From Photobacterium angustum (GTDB lineage Bacteria; Pseudomonadota; Gammaproteobacteria; Enterobacterales; Vibrionaceae), in the NCBI RefSeq assembly GCF_002954615.1, contig NZ_MSCJ01000001.1, positions 124,001 through 188,000 on the forward strand: a stretch of 64,000 bases of DNA, given 5' to 3'. Of this stretch, positions 33,070 to 43,627 are shown one piece after another. Within the stretch, counting starts at the first letter, position 1, and every line of letters starts with the position of its first letter. The notes under the pieces were generated by a model. That model saw only the letters and a program-made list of their open reading frames with translations, made no database searches and had not been told where the DNA came from. Both the position numbers and the translations under genes were made by a program.

Positions 33070-33380
33070 CTGTTTGGTATAAACAGGTTTACTGCATTAA
33101 TATGATAATCATCCTGATCATCAGTATGCTTCCTGCGATTCATCAAAGTACCCATAATTTACAAAAAGGTCAAATAGACATAACAACTAGCGCTAAATAT
33201 TATGATGTACATTAAAATAGTAATAACATCTTAAAGTTCAATTAAATATAGTGAATAGCAAGTGTTTATCCTGATTGGAAGGGCGTGATTAAAGTCTTAA
33301 TATTAATAATTAAGTATAGGTTTTCAGGGGGGTACGGGGAAATGTTGAGGCTAACATTGAATATTGAGAGTTATAACAGT
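33070..33380 (-). promoter_or_regulatory. gltB (first operon) upstream region
   Basis: About 310 AT-rich bases between the terminator of the second glt operon and gltB. It should hold the gltB promoter. I see a weak Fur-like match near 33098-33116 (13 of 19) that I do not trust, and nothing else firm. Confidence 0.4.
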
Positions 33381-33409
33381 AAAAAAGCCAGCTCATTTGA
33401 GCTGGCTTT
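33381..33409 (-). terminator. rho-independent terminator of gltD (second operon)
   Basis: Perfect 11-bp stem AAAGCCAGCTC-attt-GAGCTGGCTTT with a U-run on the minus strand, 27 bp past the gltD stop; it separates the two glt operons. Confidence 0.92.
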
Positions 33410-33436
33410 AGATTAAAGATTAACTTTACGTAGAAG

Positions 33437-34903
33437 TTAAGAAAGCATTAATGAATCAGCTTTTGCTTCAAGGTTTGTATTACCCATAAGGTAAGCATCA
33501 ACTGCACGAGCAGACTCTCGACCTTCGTTAATACAACGTACAACCAATGATTGACCTGTACGCATATCACCTGCTGCAAATACACCTGCTTGGTTAGTTG
33601 CGAAATCTTCAGTTGCAACATTACCACGCTCATCTAATGCGATATCAAGTTGAGCAAGAACGCCTGTTGGTTCTGGGTGTAAGAAGCCCATTGCTAAGAA
33701 AGCAAGATCACAGGCAATCACACGCTCTGAACCTTCAACTTCATCAAACCCTGGGCGCTCGCCTGGTTTTGCTTCTTGCCAAACGATATCAGCAATACGT
33801 AAGCCTTTCACATTACCGTTATCGTCAGAGATAAACTCTTTGGTTAAGATGTTCCAGTAACGATCACAACCTTCTTCATGTGAAGTTGATGTTTTCATGA
33901 TCATTGGGTATGACGGCCATGGCTGATTAGCTGGACGCTTTTCAGGTGGAACAGGCATGATCTCAACTTGAGTAATACTTGCTGCACCGTGACGGTTTGA
34001 TGTACCTACACAGTCAGAGCCTGTATCACCGCCACCAATAACCACAACATGTTTACCTTTGGCGTGGATCTCTTCGGTTTTTAAATCCATATCGTTGGCA
34101 CGACGGTTATTTTGCGCAAGAAATTCCATCGCAAAATGTACGCCATTTAGCTCACGACCTGGGATTGGCAGGTTACGAGGAACGGTTGAACCGCCTGTAA
34201 GTAGCACGACATCAAAGTCTTGGCGTAATTGCTTAGCATTGATATCTACACCAATATGCGCGTTAACTTCAAATTTAACGCCAGCTTCAGCCATTAGGTT
34301 GATCTTACGATCAATGATATCCATACCTAGCTTAAAGTCAGGAATACCAAAACGAAGAAGACCACCGACTTTTTCATCACGCTCAAACACTGTCACAGTG
34401 TGACCAGCGCTGTTTAGCTGCTCTGCGGCTGATAAGCCCGCAGGGCCTGAACCGATAATTGCAATGGTTTTACCTGTTCGAGAACGTGGTGTTTTAGGCT
34501 TGGCATAACCTTCACGGTAAGCCGTTTCAACAATTGTTTTCTCGATATTACAAATCGTGATGGGATCTTGGTTGATACCTAATACACAGCCACTTTCACA
34601 AGGGGCTGGACACACACGACCAGTAAATTCTGGGAAGTTATTCGTTGAGCTTAGGATGTTCCACGCTTCTTCCCAGCTATCGCGGTAAACCGCATCATTA
34701 AATTCAGGAATAATATTCCCAATTGGACAAGAGTTATGGCAGAACGGTACACCACAATCCATGCAGCGTGATGACTGTTCATTGATCTTGTCACCAAATT
34801 CATCGTTTAAAACGAATTCTTTGTTATCTTGAATACGAACACTCGGGTCCAATTTTTTTGGCAATTCACGGCCAAATTCTAAAAATCCTGTTGGCTTACC
34901 CAT
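33437..34903 (-). CDS. gltD: glutamate synthase small subunit, second type
   Basis: 488 residues. Begins MGKPTGFLEFGRELPKK, the N-terminus of the GltD type common outside enterics and clearly different from the other copy in this window. Fe-S cysteines lie in CMDCGVPFCHNSCPIGN and CPAPCESGCVLG. FAD site GSGPAGLSAA and NADPH site VIGGGDTGSDC are intact. It overlaps the end of its gltB by 8 bp (ATGGGTAA), so the pair is translationally coupled. Confidence 0.95.
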   Translation of the reverse strand: MGKPTGFLEFGRELPKKLDPSVRIQDNKEFVLNDEFGDKINEQSSRCMDCGVPFCHNSCPIGNIIPEFNDAVYRDSWEEAWNILSSTNNFPEFTGRVCPAPCESGCVLGINQDPITICNIEKTIVETAYREGYAKPKTPRSRTGKTIAIIGSGPAGLSAAEQLNSAGHTVTVFERDEKVGGLLRFGIPDFKLGMDIIDRKINLMAEAGVKFEVNAHIGVDINAKQLRQDFDVVLLTGGSTVPRNLPIPGRELNGVHFAMEFLAQNNRRANDMDLKTEEIHAKGKHVVVIGGGDTGSDCVGTSNRHGAASITQVEIMPVPPEKRPANQPWPSYPMIMKTSTSHEEGCDRYWNILTKEFISDDNGNVKGLRIADIVWQEAKPGERPGFDEVEGSERVIACDLAFLAMGFLHPEPTGVLAQLDIALDERGNVATEDFATNQAGVFAAGDMRTGQSLVVRCINEGRESARAVDAYLMGNTNLEAKADSLMLS

Positions 34904-37900
34904 TGATTGCCTCCAACGCTTCCTTGTCTTGAGCTTCAGCTTCAGCTTTACGCTTTAGTAATACGGCTTTGTAATCCCTTGGCATAACTTTCACCATCTT
35001 CTTCAAGTTATCTTCGAAGTTAGATAGGAAAAGCTCTGCAACCGTACTACCTGTTAATGCAACATGTTTAGTTAGCATGTTCAGTAGCAGTGCTTGATCT
35101 TCTTTTTCGATTGGATCTAAATCGACTAACTCAGGGTTTAATTTGGTTTCAAAGTCATCGAACTGATCCCAAACATAAGCAACACCACCACTCATACCCG
35201 CAGCAAAGTTACGACCTGTTTGACCAAGGATAACGGCAACACCACCAGTCATGTACTCACAACCGTGGTCCCCGACACCTTCAACCACAACTTGAGCGCC
35301 TGAGTTACGAACACAGAAACGCTCGCCAGCAAGACCGCGAATGTAAGATTCACCTGATGTTGCGCCGTAGAAACAAACGTTACCCACAACGATGTTATCT
35401 TCAGCAACAATGTCTGATTTCGCATCAGGGTAAAGTACTAATGTACCGCCTGATAGGCCTTTACCCCAGTAATCGTTAGCATCGCCTTCAACTTCAAATT
35501 TCACGCCTTTAGCAAGGAATGCACCGAAGCTTTGACCTGCTGAACCAAAGAACTTCACGTTCATCGGCTGTGGTAAGCCGCTGTCTTTGTATACTTTCGA
35601 AATTTCATTCGACAGCATAGTACCTGCACTTCGATCGGTATTGATGATAGGCAACTCAGCATTCACTGCTTTACCTTCCGTCAGTGCTGGCTGTGCAAGT
35701 TCAATCAATTGACGGTCTAGTACGTTATCCAAACCATGATCTTGAGGACGTTGGTTGTAAATACCATCTTCAGCACGTGGCTTTTCAACGTAAAGTACAG
35801 GGCTAAGATCGAGGTTCTTGTATTTCCAGTGACTGACATTATCACGGACTTTCAGCTTGTGAGATTGCCCTACCATTTCTTCAATAGTGCGGAAGCCAAG
35901 CTCTGCCATTACTTCACGTAAACCTTCTGCCATGTATTGGAAGAAAGTCACAACGTCTTCTACGCGACCATCAAAGCGTTCACGTAATGTTTTGTTCTGT
36001 GTTGCGATACCAACAGGACAAGTATTCTTGTGACACTTACGCATCATGATACAGCCTTCAACAACTAGTGCAGCTGTTGCTACGCCCCATTCTTCAGCAC
36101 CCAGAAGAGTGGCGATAGCAAGGTCACGTGGTGTTTTCATCTGACCATCAGACTGAACAACGATACGGTTACGTAAACCATTCTTCAGTAGCGTCTGGTG
36201 CGTTTCTGCTAGACCTAATTCCCACGGTAGACCTGTGTGGCGAATAGATGACATTGGTGATGCACCTGTACCGCCATCAAAACCTGCAATAAGAACAACA
36301 TCGGCTTTGGCTTTAGCAACGCCTGATGCAATCGTACCTACACCTGCTTCTGATACCAGTTTGACGTTGACACGACCTGCGCGGTTAGCATTTTTCAAAT
36401 CGTAGATCAGCTGGGCTAAATCTTCGATTGAGTAAATATCATGGTGAGGCGGCGGAGAAATTAAGCCAACCCCTGGTGTTGAGTGGCGTGTTGCACCAAT
36501 CCAGTCATCGACTTTATCACCTGGAAGCTGACCACCTTCACCGGGTTTCGCACCTTGAGCCATTTTGATTTGCAGCTCATCAGCGTTAGTTAGATAGTAA
36601 GAGGTTACACCAAAACGACCTGATGCCACCTGCTTGATAGCAGAACGTTCCCAATCACCGTTGTCTTTCTTCTCAAAGCGAATTGGATCTTCACCACCTT
36701 CACCTGAGTTAGATTTTGCGCCGATGCGATTCATCGCAACAGCCAGTGTTGAGTGCGCTTCGTAAGAAATCGAACCAAAGCTCATTGCACCTGTGGCAAA
36801 ACGCTTAAGGATATTCTCGATTGGTTCTACTTCTTCAAGTGGGATAGAGCCTGCAGGGTTTTTGATGAAATCAAGTTGGCTACGCAGTGTTGCAGCGTTA
36901 TCACCTTGATCATCAACCGCTTTCGCATATTGCTTAAATTGCGCGTAATCTTTTTCACGTGTTGATTGTTGTAGCAGTGAAATGGTTTCAGGGTTAAACA
37001 AGTGTTTCTCACCACGTTGCTTCCACTGATATACACCACCTACATCAAGTACTTGTACTGGGATTTCACGAGTAGGGTAACCAACACGATGACGGACTAA
37101 GACTTCTTGCGCGATATCATCAATCGTTAGACCTTGAATACGCGTTACAGTACCTGTGAAGTACTTATCAACCACAGATTTACTGATACCAAGTGCTTCA
37201 AAAATTTGTGCGCCGTGGTATGACTGTAGCGTTGAAATACCCATCTTAGAGAAGATTTTCAGCAGACCACCGTTAACCCCTTTACGGTAGTTATCAAATA
37301 AAGTGTCTGTCGGTAATTCAGGATCCAGTTTACGCTTGCGTTGTAAATCAACCAGTGTTTCAGTGACTAGATATGGGTTAACGGCGTTAGCACCGTAACC
37401 AACTAGGGTTGCAAAATGGTGTGTTTCACGTGCATCACCGGTTTCAACCACGATGTCACATTTCGCACGAAGACCTTTACGGATCAGGTGGTGGTGCACC
37501 GCGCCAACAGCCAGCATTGCAGGAATAGCCGCATGGTTAGAATTAACCGCACGGTCAGTTAGAATAATGATTGAATAACCATCAACGACTGCATCTTCTG
37601 AATATTGACAAATACGTTTAAGTGCACGCTCTAGTTTGCCATCTTCGCCACTTGCATTAAATACAATATCCAATGTTTTCGATTGAAGATGTTCATTATC
37701 AATCTCACGGATTTTCTCAAGTTCAGCATTAGAAAGAACAGGAGATTCAAGTTCAACTTTTTGGCAATGCGCCGGTGTTTCAGCTAGCAGGTTTTGATCC
37801 TTACCGAGGTAAGTATTCAATGACATAACCATACGCTCACGAATTGGATCGATTGGCGGGTTAGTCACCTGTGCAAATAGCTGTTTAAAGTAGTTTGATA

Positions 37901-39449
37901 AGTGCTGGGATTGATGAGAAAGCACGGCTAGCGGCCAGTCTGCCCCCATCGCACTTAGTGGCTCATAAGCGGTTTTCGCTAAGGGAACGATAATGTCGTT
38001 CACTTCTTCTGAGCTCACACCAAACGCTTGTTGATGATGTAACAAACGCTCAGGTGTTGGCTGATGATGCATATTATCAGCTTCAGGAAGCGTTTTTAGG
38101 CTTAATAGATTGTCTTTAACCCATTGCTCATAAGGTTGTGCTGTCGCAATGCTGTCTTTTACTTCTTCATCAGAAATAATACGACCTTGCTCTAGATCAG
38201 CAACGAAGATACGACCCGGTTGTAGACGACCACGGAATTGGACATTTTCAGGCTCAATTTCAACCACGCCTGATTCAGATGCCATAACAAGGAAGTCATC
38301 TTTGGTCACGGTATAACGTGATGGACGTAGACCGTTACGGTCAAGCGTTGCACCTACTTGAACACCATCGGTGAAACAAACAGAGGCAGGGCCATCCCAT
38401 GGTTCCATGATATTGGCGTGGTACTGATAGAAAGCACGACGCTTAGGATCCATGTTTTTGTTTTCTTGCCACGCTTCAGGGATAAGCATCATTAATGCAT
38501 GTGGCAAACTACGACCAGAAAGTACTAGCAGTTCTAGTGCCATATCGAAGTTCGATGAATCTGAGCTACCTTCCTGACAAATAGGCAGTAGCATATCGAT
38601 TTCTTGCTGACTAAATAAATCAGACTCAAGAATCGCTTCACGGGCTTTCATCCAGTTCAAGTTACCACGAACGGTATTGATTTCACCGTTGTGAGCAATG
38701 TAACGGAAAGGTTGTGCTAAGCGCCAACGTGGGAATGTATTGGTTGAGAAACGAGAGTGAACTAATGCAAGTGCAGTCACCATCGTTGGATTTTGTAGAT
38801 CAAGGAAGTACTGAGGTACTTGCTCTGTAGTTAACTGGCCTTTGTAAACCAGAGTTTTGTATGACAGAGAGTTGATGTAGAAGTCATCGCCAATGTTCGA
38901 TACGCTTTCCAGACAAACACGTACAGTATAGTTACGTAATACATAGAGTTTACGTTCTAATACGGCAGGATCTAAGTTTGCGCCACCAGTGATGAAGACA
39001 TGCTCAAATTGTGGTTCTGTGCTCAATGGATCTTCACCGATCATTGAGTTATCAACTGGAAGCACACGGTAGCCGATGACTTCAAGATCAAGGCGTTTAG
39101 CGTTACGCTCTAAGATCTCACGACATTGCTGGCGTTTATGCTCATCTTTTGGAAATAGCACAACACCGACGCCATATTTATCGAAGGCGGGTAATTTAAT
39201 ACCGAGTGTCAGCGCTTCTTCTAATAAGAATTCGTGGGGCTTTTGCAGCAAAATACCTGCACCATCACCACTACATGGATCACAGCCTTGACCGCCACGG
39301 TGCTCCATACGCGCTAGCATATCGAGAGCCTGAGTAACAATCTGGTGAGACTTACGGTTTTTTAGGTGGGCGACAAAGCCGATACCACAGGCATCGTGCT
39401 CCATTTCAGGCACATAAAGTCCCTGATCGTTCAGCTCTTGATCTGTCAT
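34896..39449 (-). CDS. gltB: glutamate synthase large subunit, second type
   Basis: 1517 residues with the same domain order as the other GltB. Nucleophile Cys21 is in MEHDACGIGFVAH (20-residue propeptide), with GGQLPGDKVDDWIGATRHS and [15 protein letters not shown] in the synthase barrel and 3Fe-4S ligands in CIMMRKCHKNTC. It resembles the cyanobacterial/plant-type and many proteobacterial GltB sequences more than the E. coli one. It sits divergently beside yhcC, the place where E. coli carries its own gltBD, so the locus position and protein type do not match between the two species. Confidence 0.95.
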   Translation of the reverse strand: MTDQELNDQGLYVPEMEHDACGIGFVAHLKNRKSHQIVTQALDMLARMEHRGGQGCDPCSGDGAGILLQKPHEFLLEEALTLGIKLPAFDKYGVGVVLFPKDEHKRQQCREILERNAKRLDLEVIGYRVLPVDNSMIGEDPLSTEPQFEHVFITGGANLDPAVLERKLYVLRNYTVRVCLESVSNIGDDFYINSLSYKTLVYKGQLTTEQVPQYFLDLQNPTMVTALALVHSRFSTNTFPRWRLAQPFRYIAHNGEINTVRGNLNWMKAREAILESDLFSQQEIDMLLPICQEGSSDSSNFDMALELLVLSGRSLPHALMMLIPEAWQENKNMDPKRRAFYQYHANIMEPWDGPASVCFTDGVQVGATLDRNGLRPSRYTVTKDDFLVMASESGVVEIEPENVQFRGRLQPGRIFVADLEQGRIISDEEVKDSIATAQPYEQWVKDNLLSLKTLPEADNMHHQPTPERLLHHQQAFGVSSEEVNDIIVPLAKTAYEPLSAMGADWPLAVLSHQSQHLSNYFKQLFAQVTNPPIDPIRERMVMSLNTYLGKDQNLLAETPAHCQKVELESPVLSNAELEKIREIDNEHLQSKTLDIVFNASGEDGKLERALKRICQYSEDAVVDGYSIIILTDRAVNSNHAAIPAMLAVGAVHHHLIRKGLRAKCDIVVETGDARETHHFATLVGYGANAVNPYLVTETLVDLQRKRKLDPELPTDTLFDNYRKGVNGGLLKIFSKMGISTLQSYHGAQIFEALGISKSVVDKYFTGTVTRIQGLTIDDIAQEVLVRHRVGYPTREIPVQVLDVGGVYQWKQRGEKHLFNPETISLLQQSTREKDYAQFKQYAKAVDDQGDNAATLRSQLDFIKNPAGSIPLEEVEPIENILKRFATGAMSFGSISYEAHSTLAVAMNRIGAKSNSGEGGEDPIRFEKKDNGDWERSAIKQVASGRFGVTSYYLTNADELQIKMAQGAKPGEGGQLPGDKVDDWIGATRHSTPGVGLISPPPHHDIYSIEDLAQLIYDLKNANRAGRVNVKLVSEAGVGTIASGVAKAKADVVLIAGFDGGTGASPMSSIRHTGLPWELGLAETHQTLLKNGLRNRIVVQSDGQMKTPRDLAIATLLGAEEWGVATAALVVEGCIMMRKCHKNTCPVGIATQNKTLRERFDGRVEDVVTFFQYMAEGLREVMAELGFRTIEEMVGQSHKLKVRDNVSHWKYKNLDLSPVLYVEKPRAEDGIYNQRPQDHGLDNVLDRQLIELAQPALTEGKAVNAELPIINTDRSAGTMLSNEISKVYKDSGLPQPMNVKFFGSAGQSFGAFLAKGVKFEVEGDANDYWGKGLSGGTLVLYPDAKSDIVAEDNIVVGNVCFYGATSGESYIRGLAGERFCVRNSGAQVVVEGVGDHGCEYMTGGVAVILGQTGRNFAAGMSGGVAYVWDQFDDFETKLNPELVDLDPIEKEDQALLLNMLTKHVALTGSTVAELFLSNFEDNLKKMVKVMPRDYKAVLLKRKAEAEAQDKEALEAING

Positions 39450-40096
39450 AGATACATCCTTCCAGTTGCATCAAGCCATATTCCTAAGGCTTGGTTATCC
39501 CTAATTTATTGTCACAACCATGCGGTATTGAAATGAACTATCCTGTTCTACCCAACATGATTGAGTGTCTGCACAAAGATAAAATCGTCCTTTATTGGCA
39601 AACTTAATTTTGCTGTTTCGTTTTGCTATGAACGAACACACTGTATTTCTTGAGAAAGGGCGACACAAATCACTTTAAAGTAGGGTGATGGCGTCACTTT
39701 TATTGTTCAGAAATTGCACACAAGTGTAACTATCCTACAATTTTGATACATTAATTACCAATAAAAATTAACACTTAGGCATCATAATATTGCTATTTTG
39801 TTGCATTGTTAAACATAAAAAAGCCTTTTTAACGATGATAATTATTCGCAGTTGCGTTTAAATGCAAAAAACGTTCGTTGAGTCGTTATTAATAAGAAGA
39901 CAACATTGCGTTGTAAGGGACTCTTTTTTGTATTTTATTTACGATTAAGTGTCTTTTTTGTTGAGGAAAGGAAAGGGCTTTGTTTGTTTTAGCACAAATT
40001 TATTACTTGTAATTGATGCTATCTTGCGACTCTTTTTAATATTGCTCGCTATTCATCGCGGTGTTTACGGCTATTTATTTGCAATCAGGTAAATCA
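39450..40096. promoter_or_regulatory. divergent gltB-yhcC intergenic region
   Basis: About 650 AT-rich bases with no gene I can support. It must carry promoters for the second gltBD operon and for yhcC. In E. coli the equivalent region has a long Lrp/IHF-controlled gltB promoter. I see only weak dyads (for example ATCAC/GTGAT around 39670-39695) and one poor Fur-like match near 39832. Confidence 0.4.
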
Positions 40097-41035
40097 ATGC
40101 AACTGCACGAACTCGTTAATACATTTGGTCAAGACTTACAGCGCCGTTATGGTGAAAAAGTCCATAAGTTAACTTTGCATGGCGGTTTTAGCTGTCCTAA
40201 TCGTGATGGAACGATTGGTCGGGGTGGTTGTACATTTTGTAATGTGGCCTCTTTTGCGGATGAAAATACCCAGTTTTTACCTATTAAACAGCAATTAGCA
40301 GAGCGTGCTGATGAAATTCATCGTGCAAAACGTTATTTAGCCTATTTTCAGGCTTACACAAGTACTTATGCTGAAGTTCAAACGCTAAAGAAAATGTATG
40401 AAGAGGCGTTAAAAACGACGGATATTGTAGGGTTATGTGTGGGAACTCGACCTGATTGTGTGCCTGATGCGGTATTAGAGTTACTGTCTGATTATGTACA
40501 ACAAGGCTATGAGATTTGGTTAGAGTTAGGTTTACAGACCGCAAATGATAAAACATTAAAGCGTATCAACCGAGGTCATGATTTTGCATGTTATGCCGCT
40601 ATCACTCAACGTGCACGGGCATTAGGGATCAAGGTTTGCACTCATTTAATTGTTGGACTGCCAGGTGACACCAAACAAGATAACCTTGATACGATCAGTA
40701 AAGTGGTGGCAGTAGGGATGGATGGGATCAAATTACATCCACTACATATTGTTGAAGGCAGTAAAATGGGACAAGCATTTAAAGCTGAACGCCTAGAGCC
40801 CATTAGCCTTGAAGAGTACACAAGCATTGCAAGTGAAATGATCCGATTAACACCTGCTGATGTGATTTATCATCGCGTTTCAGCATCAGCACGTAGACCA
40901 ACCTTGCTGGCGCCAATGTGGTGTGAAAATCGTTGGTTAGCGATGACTGAAATTGGACGTAACTTAGATACTCATGGTGGGCAAGGAAGTCTAATTAATG
41001 ATGCTTTTGTATATCAACAGCCACAATTAAAATAG
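40097..41035 (+). CDS. yhcC: radical SAM protein YhcC (TIGR01212 family)
   Basis: 312 residues. The N-terminus MQLHELVNTFGQDLQRRYG and KLTLHGGFSCPNRDGTIGRG match E. coli YhcC closely. Cluster cysteines are in SCPNRDGTIGRGGCTFCNVA. VGTRPDC, WLELGLQT and HLIVGLPG are the SAM-barrel motifs. The family is related to Elp3-like radical SAM enzymes and its substrate is unknown. The ATG at 40097 is preceded by AGGT; 12 codons upstream are open but unrelated. The order arcB-yhcC-gltB is shared with E. coli, although the strand arrangement differs. Confidence 0.93.
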   Translation: MQLHELVNTFGQDLQRRYGEKVHKLTLHGGFSCPNRDGTIGRGGCTFCNVASFADENTQFLPIKQQLAERADEIHRAKRYLAYFQAYTSTYAEVQTLKKMYEEALKTTDIVGLCVGTRPDCVPDAVLELLSDYVQQGYEIWLELGLQTANDKTLKRINRGHDFACYAAITQRARALGIKVCTHLIVGLPGDTKQDNLDTISKVVAVGMDGIKLHPLHIVEGSKMGQAFKAERLEPISLEEYTSIASEMIRLTPADVIYHRVSASARRPTLLAPMWCENRWLAMTEIGRNLDTHGGQGSLINDAFVYQQPQLK

Positions 41036-41185
41036 AATACATAACAAAGCCTACGTGATGTGGGTTTTTTTATATGTAAAGGTTACAGTTTCAGCCTTTT
41101 ATTTTGGCGCTATTAATATCAGCGCTTATGATTAACAGGTTTACTCGTCACTTTGACGGCATCTTTCTTCTTTTGGTATTCAGTG

Positions 41186-43555
41186 ATGAAACAAGTCAAA
41201 ATATTAGCTCAGTTTTATGTCGATCTTCTGGTTAAATTGGGGATCGTGCGTTTTAGCCTACTTCTTGCGTTAGCCTTGGTTGCATTAGCCGTTGTTGTTC
41301 AGGTGAGTGTGACGTTGGTGTTACATGGCACCGTGAATAATATTGATATCGTGCGATCGGTGACATTTGGTTTATTAATAACGCCTTGGGCTGTTTACTT
41401 TCTATCTGTTGTCGTCGATCAGTTAGAAGACTCACGTCAACGCTTGTCGAAGTTAGTCACTAAACTGGAAGAGATGCGCTCGCGAGACATGGAGTTAAAT
41501 AAGCAACTTCAAGACAATATTGCGCAGCTAAATCAAGAAATAGAAGAAAGAGAAAAAGCGGAAGAAGCACGTGAAGAAGCGATGCATGATCTTGAGAATG
41601 AAGTTTATCAGCGTGAGAATGCTCAGCTTGCTGTGGCAGAGCAAAGTGCATTATTAAAGTCTTTCTTAGATGCTTCACCTGATTTGATTTATTACCGCAA
41701 TGAAAAAAATCAGTTCTCAGGGTGTAACCGAGCAATGTCAGAGTTGCTTGGTAAAACAGAAAAAGAGCTCGTTGGCTTAACACCTTGGGATGTTTACCCT
41801 GAAGAAGTTGCTAAGAAAATCATTAAAACTGATGAAGAAGTGTTTAGTGAAAATAGTGCAACAACGGATGAGCAGTGGTTAGTTTATCCAAATGGTAAAC
41901 GTGCGTTATTTGAACTTCGTAAAGTGCCATTTTATAACCGCAACGGACGTCGCCTTGGTCTAATGGGCTTTGGACGTGACATCACTGAGCGTAAAAAATA
42001 TGAAGATGCGTTAGAAAAAGCAAGTAGCGATAAAACTTCATTTATTTCAACCATTAGCCATGAGTTACGCACCCCACTCAATGGTATTGTTGGTTTAAGT
42101 CGTATGTTACTCGATACAGATCTTACTGATGAGCAACGTGGCTATTTGCGTACAGTACATGTTAGTGCGATCACCTTAGGAAATATCTTTAACGATATTA
42201 TTGATTTAGATAAATCAGATCGCCGTCGTTTAGAGTTGATGCCAAAACCATTGGATTTCAACGAGTTCATTGATGAAATGGGGAATATTTCTCAGTTAAT
42301 GGCAGAGCAGAAAGGATTGCGTTTTGACCTAGAGTGCTTAACTGAACTGCCAAAAAATATTGAAGTCGATAGCACGCGATTGCGTCAAGTGTTGTGGAAT
42401 CTTATTGGTAATGCGACCAAGTTTACTAAACAAGGTGGTGTGATTTTATCGGTTAGCAGCGAAATTCATGAGCACGATGCTGATATTATCTTTGAAGTAG
42501 AAGATAGCGGTGTTGGTATTCCTAAGTCTGAAATTGATAATATTTTTGCAATGTATTATCAGGTGAAACAAGGTGACGATAATATTCATGCAGTAGGAAC
42601 AGGGATTGGCCTTGCCGTTTCTCGTCAGCTTGTTCAGCTAATGGGGGGAGACATCACTGTTCATTCTGAAGTGGGTGAAGGCAGCACCTTTACGGTGAAA
42701 ATTCGCGTTCCGTTAGTGGAAGATGTTATTGAAGAAGAAATCGTGACCGAAGTAAAACCAGAGCTTACTGGTTTAAGTATCTTCATGGTGGAAGATATTG
42801 AGTTAAATATCACGGTTGCTAAATCCTTGCTTGAAAGTTTAGGTCATGAAGTCACGGTGGCAATGCGAGGTGATGAAGCCTTAGCGATGTTTAAACCAGA
42901 AGATTATGATTTGGTCTTGTTAGATATTCAATTACCCGATATGACAGGCTTTGATATTGCGCAGAAACTACGAGAAAAATACCAAGATTTGCCTGCATTG
43001 GTTGCTCTAACTGCTAATGTTATCAGTGATAAAAGCGAATACCTTGAAAAAGGTATGGATGAAGCCATTAGCAAGCCATTAAGCGTGAAGGCTATTACTG
43101 GTGTGATTGAAAATCTCGTTCTAAGTTGTAGTTATGAGGAAGATGAAATTAACGATTTAACCGATACAAACAGTGATGGAACAGGGCCTAGCGATAAAAT
43201 GATCGACAAGTTACTCGACTTGGAGATGTTGACCTCTTACGTTGATATTGTAGGGACAAAACCTGTTTATGCGAGCATCGAAATGTTTGAAAAAATGATG
43301 CCAGATTACATTGCGATCTTAGACTCGAATATGGTCGCGAAAGATCAAGATGGGATTAAGTTTGAAGCGCATAAAATTAAAGGTGCAGCAGGCTCTATCG
43401 GTTTAAAACACATTCAGCAAGTCGCACAAAAAGCACAGTCTCCTGAACTTCCTGCTTGGTGGGAGAATATCAATGACTGGGTTGATGAAATTAAAAATGG
43501 TTACCAAAACGATATTGATGTGCTGAAAACATGGTTAAAGCAGTACGAGAAATAG
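41186..43555 (+). CDS. arcB: aerobic respiration control sensor kinase ArcB
   Basis: 789-residue tripartite hybrid kinase. Two TM helices (about 22-45 and 58-77) are followed by a coiled-coil/leucine-zipper linker about 80-155 and a PAS domain about 155-270. HisKA has His292 in ISHELRTPLNG, then HATPase (NLIGNATKFT, GTGIGLAVSR), a receiver with Asp580 in LVLLDIQLPDM, and a C-terminal HPt with His729 in AHKIKGAAGS. It senses quinone redox state and phosphorylates ArcA. Cys180 is present, but the position of E. coli Cys241 is Leu241 (KRALFELRKV). The ATG at 41186 matches the E. coli start. It converges on arcA. Confidence 0.97.
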   Translation: MKQVKILAQFYVDLLVKLGIVRFSLLLALALVALAVVVQVSVTLVLHGTVNNIDIVRSVTFGLLITPWAVYFLSVVVDQLEDSRQRLSKLVTKLEEMRSRDMELNKQLQDNIAQLNQEIEEREKAEEAREEAMHDLENEVYQRENAQLAVAEQSALLKSFLDASPDLIYYRNEKNQFSGCNRAMSELLGKTEKELVGLTPWDVYPEEVAKKIIKTDEEVFSENSATTDEQWLVYPNGKRALFELRKVPFYNRNGRRLGLMGFGRDITERKKYEDALEKASSDKTSFISTISHELRTPLNGIVGLSRMLLDTDLTDEQRGYLRTVHVSAITLGNIFNDIIDLDKSDRRRLELMPKPLDFNEFIDEMGNISQLMAEQKGLRFDLECLTELPKNIEVDSTRLRQVLWNLIGNATKFTKQGGVILSVSSEIHEHDADIIFEVEDSGVGIPKSEIDNIFAMYYQVKQGDDNIHAVGTGIGLAVSRQLVQLMGGDITVHSEVGEGSTFTVKIRVPLVEDVIEEEIVTEVKPELTGLSIFMVEDIELNITVAKSLLESLGHEVTVAMRGDEALAMFKPEDYDLVLLDIQLPDMTGFDIAQKLREKYQDLPALVALTANVISDKSEYLEKGMDEAISKPLSVKAITGVIENLVLSCSYEEDEINDLTDTNSDGTGPSDKMIDKLLDLEMLTSYVDIVGTKPVYASIEMFEKMMPDYIAILDSNMVAKDQDGIKFEAHKIKGAAGSIGLKHIQQVAQKAQSPELPAWWENINDWVDEIKNGYQNDIDVLKTWLKQYEK

Positions 43556-43578
43556 AGTGATGACTATGCATTAAATAT

Positions 43579-43605
43579 AAAAAAGGCTCCTTAGGAGCCT
43601 TTTTT
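43579..43605. terminator. bidirectional terminator between arcB and arcA
   Basis: Palindrome AAAAAAGGCTCC-tta-GGAGCCTTTTTT with runs on both sides; shared by the convergent pair. Confidence 0.92.
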
Positions 43606-43627
43606 ATTATGGTCAGAACTTAACGAA

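Noticed and set aside
33098..33116. Fur-like sequence upstream of the first gltB
   Set aside because: Only about 13 of 19 positions match, and AT-rich DNA gives such matches by chance; not listed as a site.
39832..39850. Fur-like sequence in the gltB-yhcC gap
   Set aside because: About 12 of 19 matches and far from either start.
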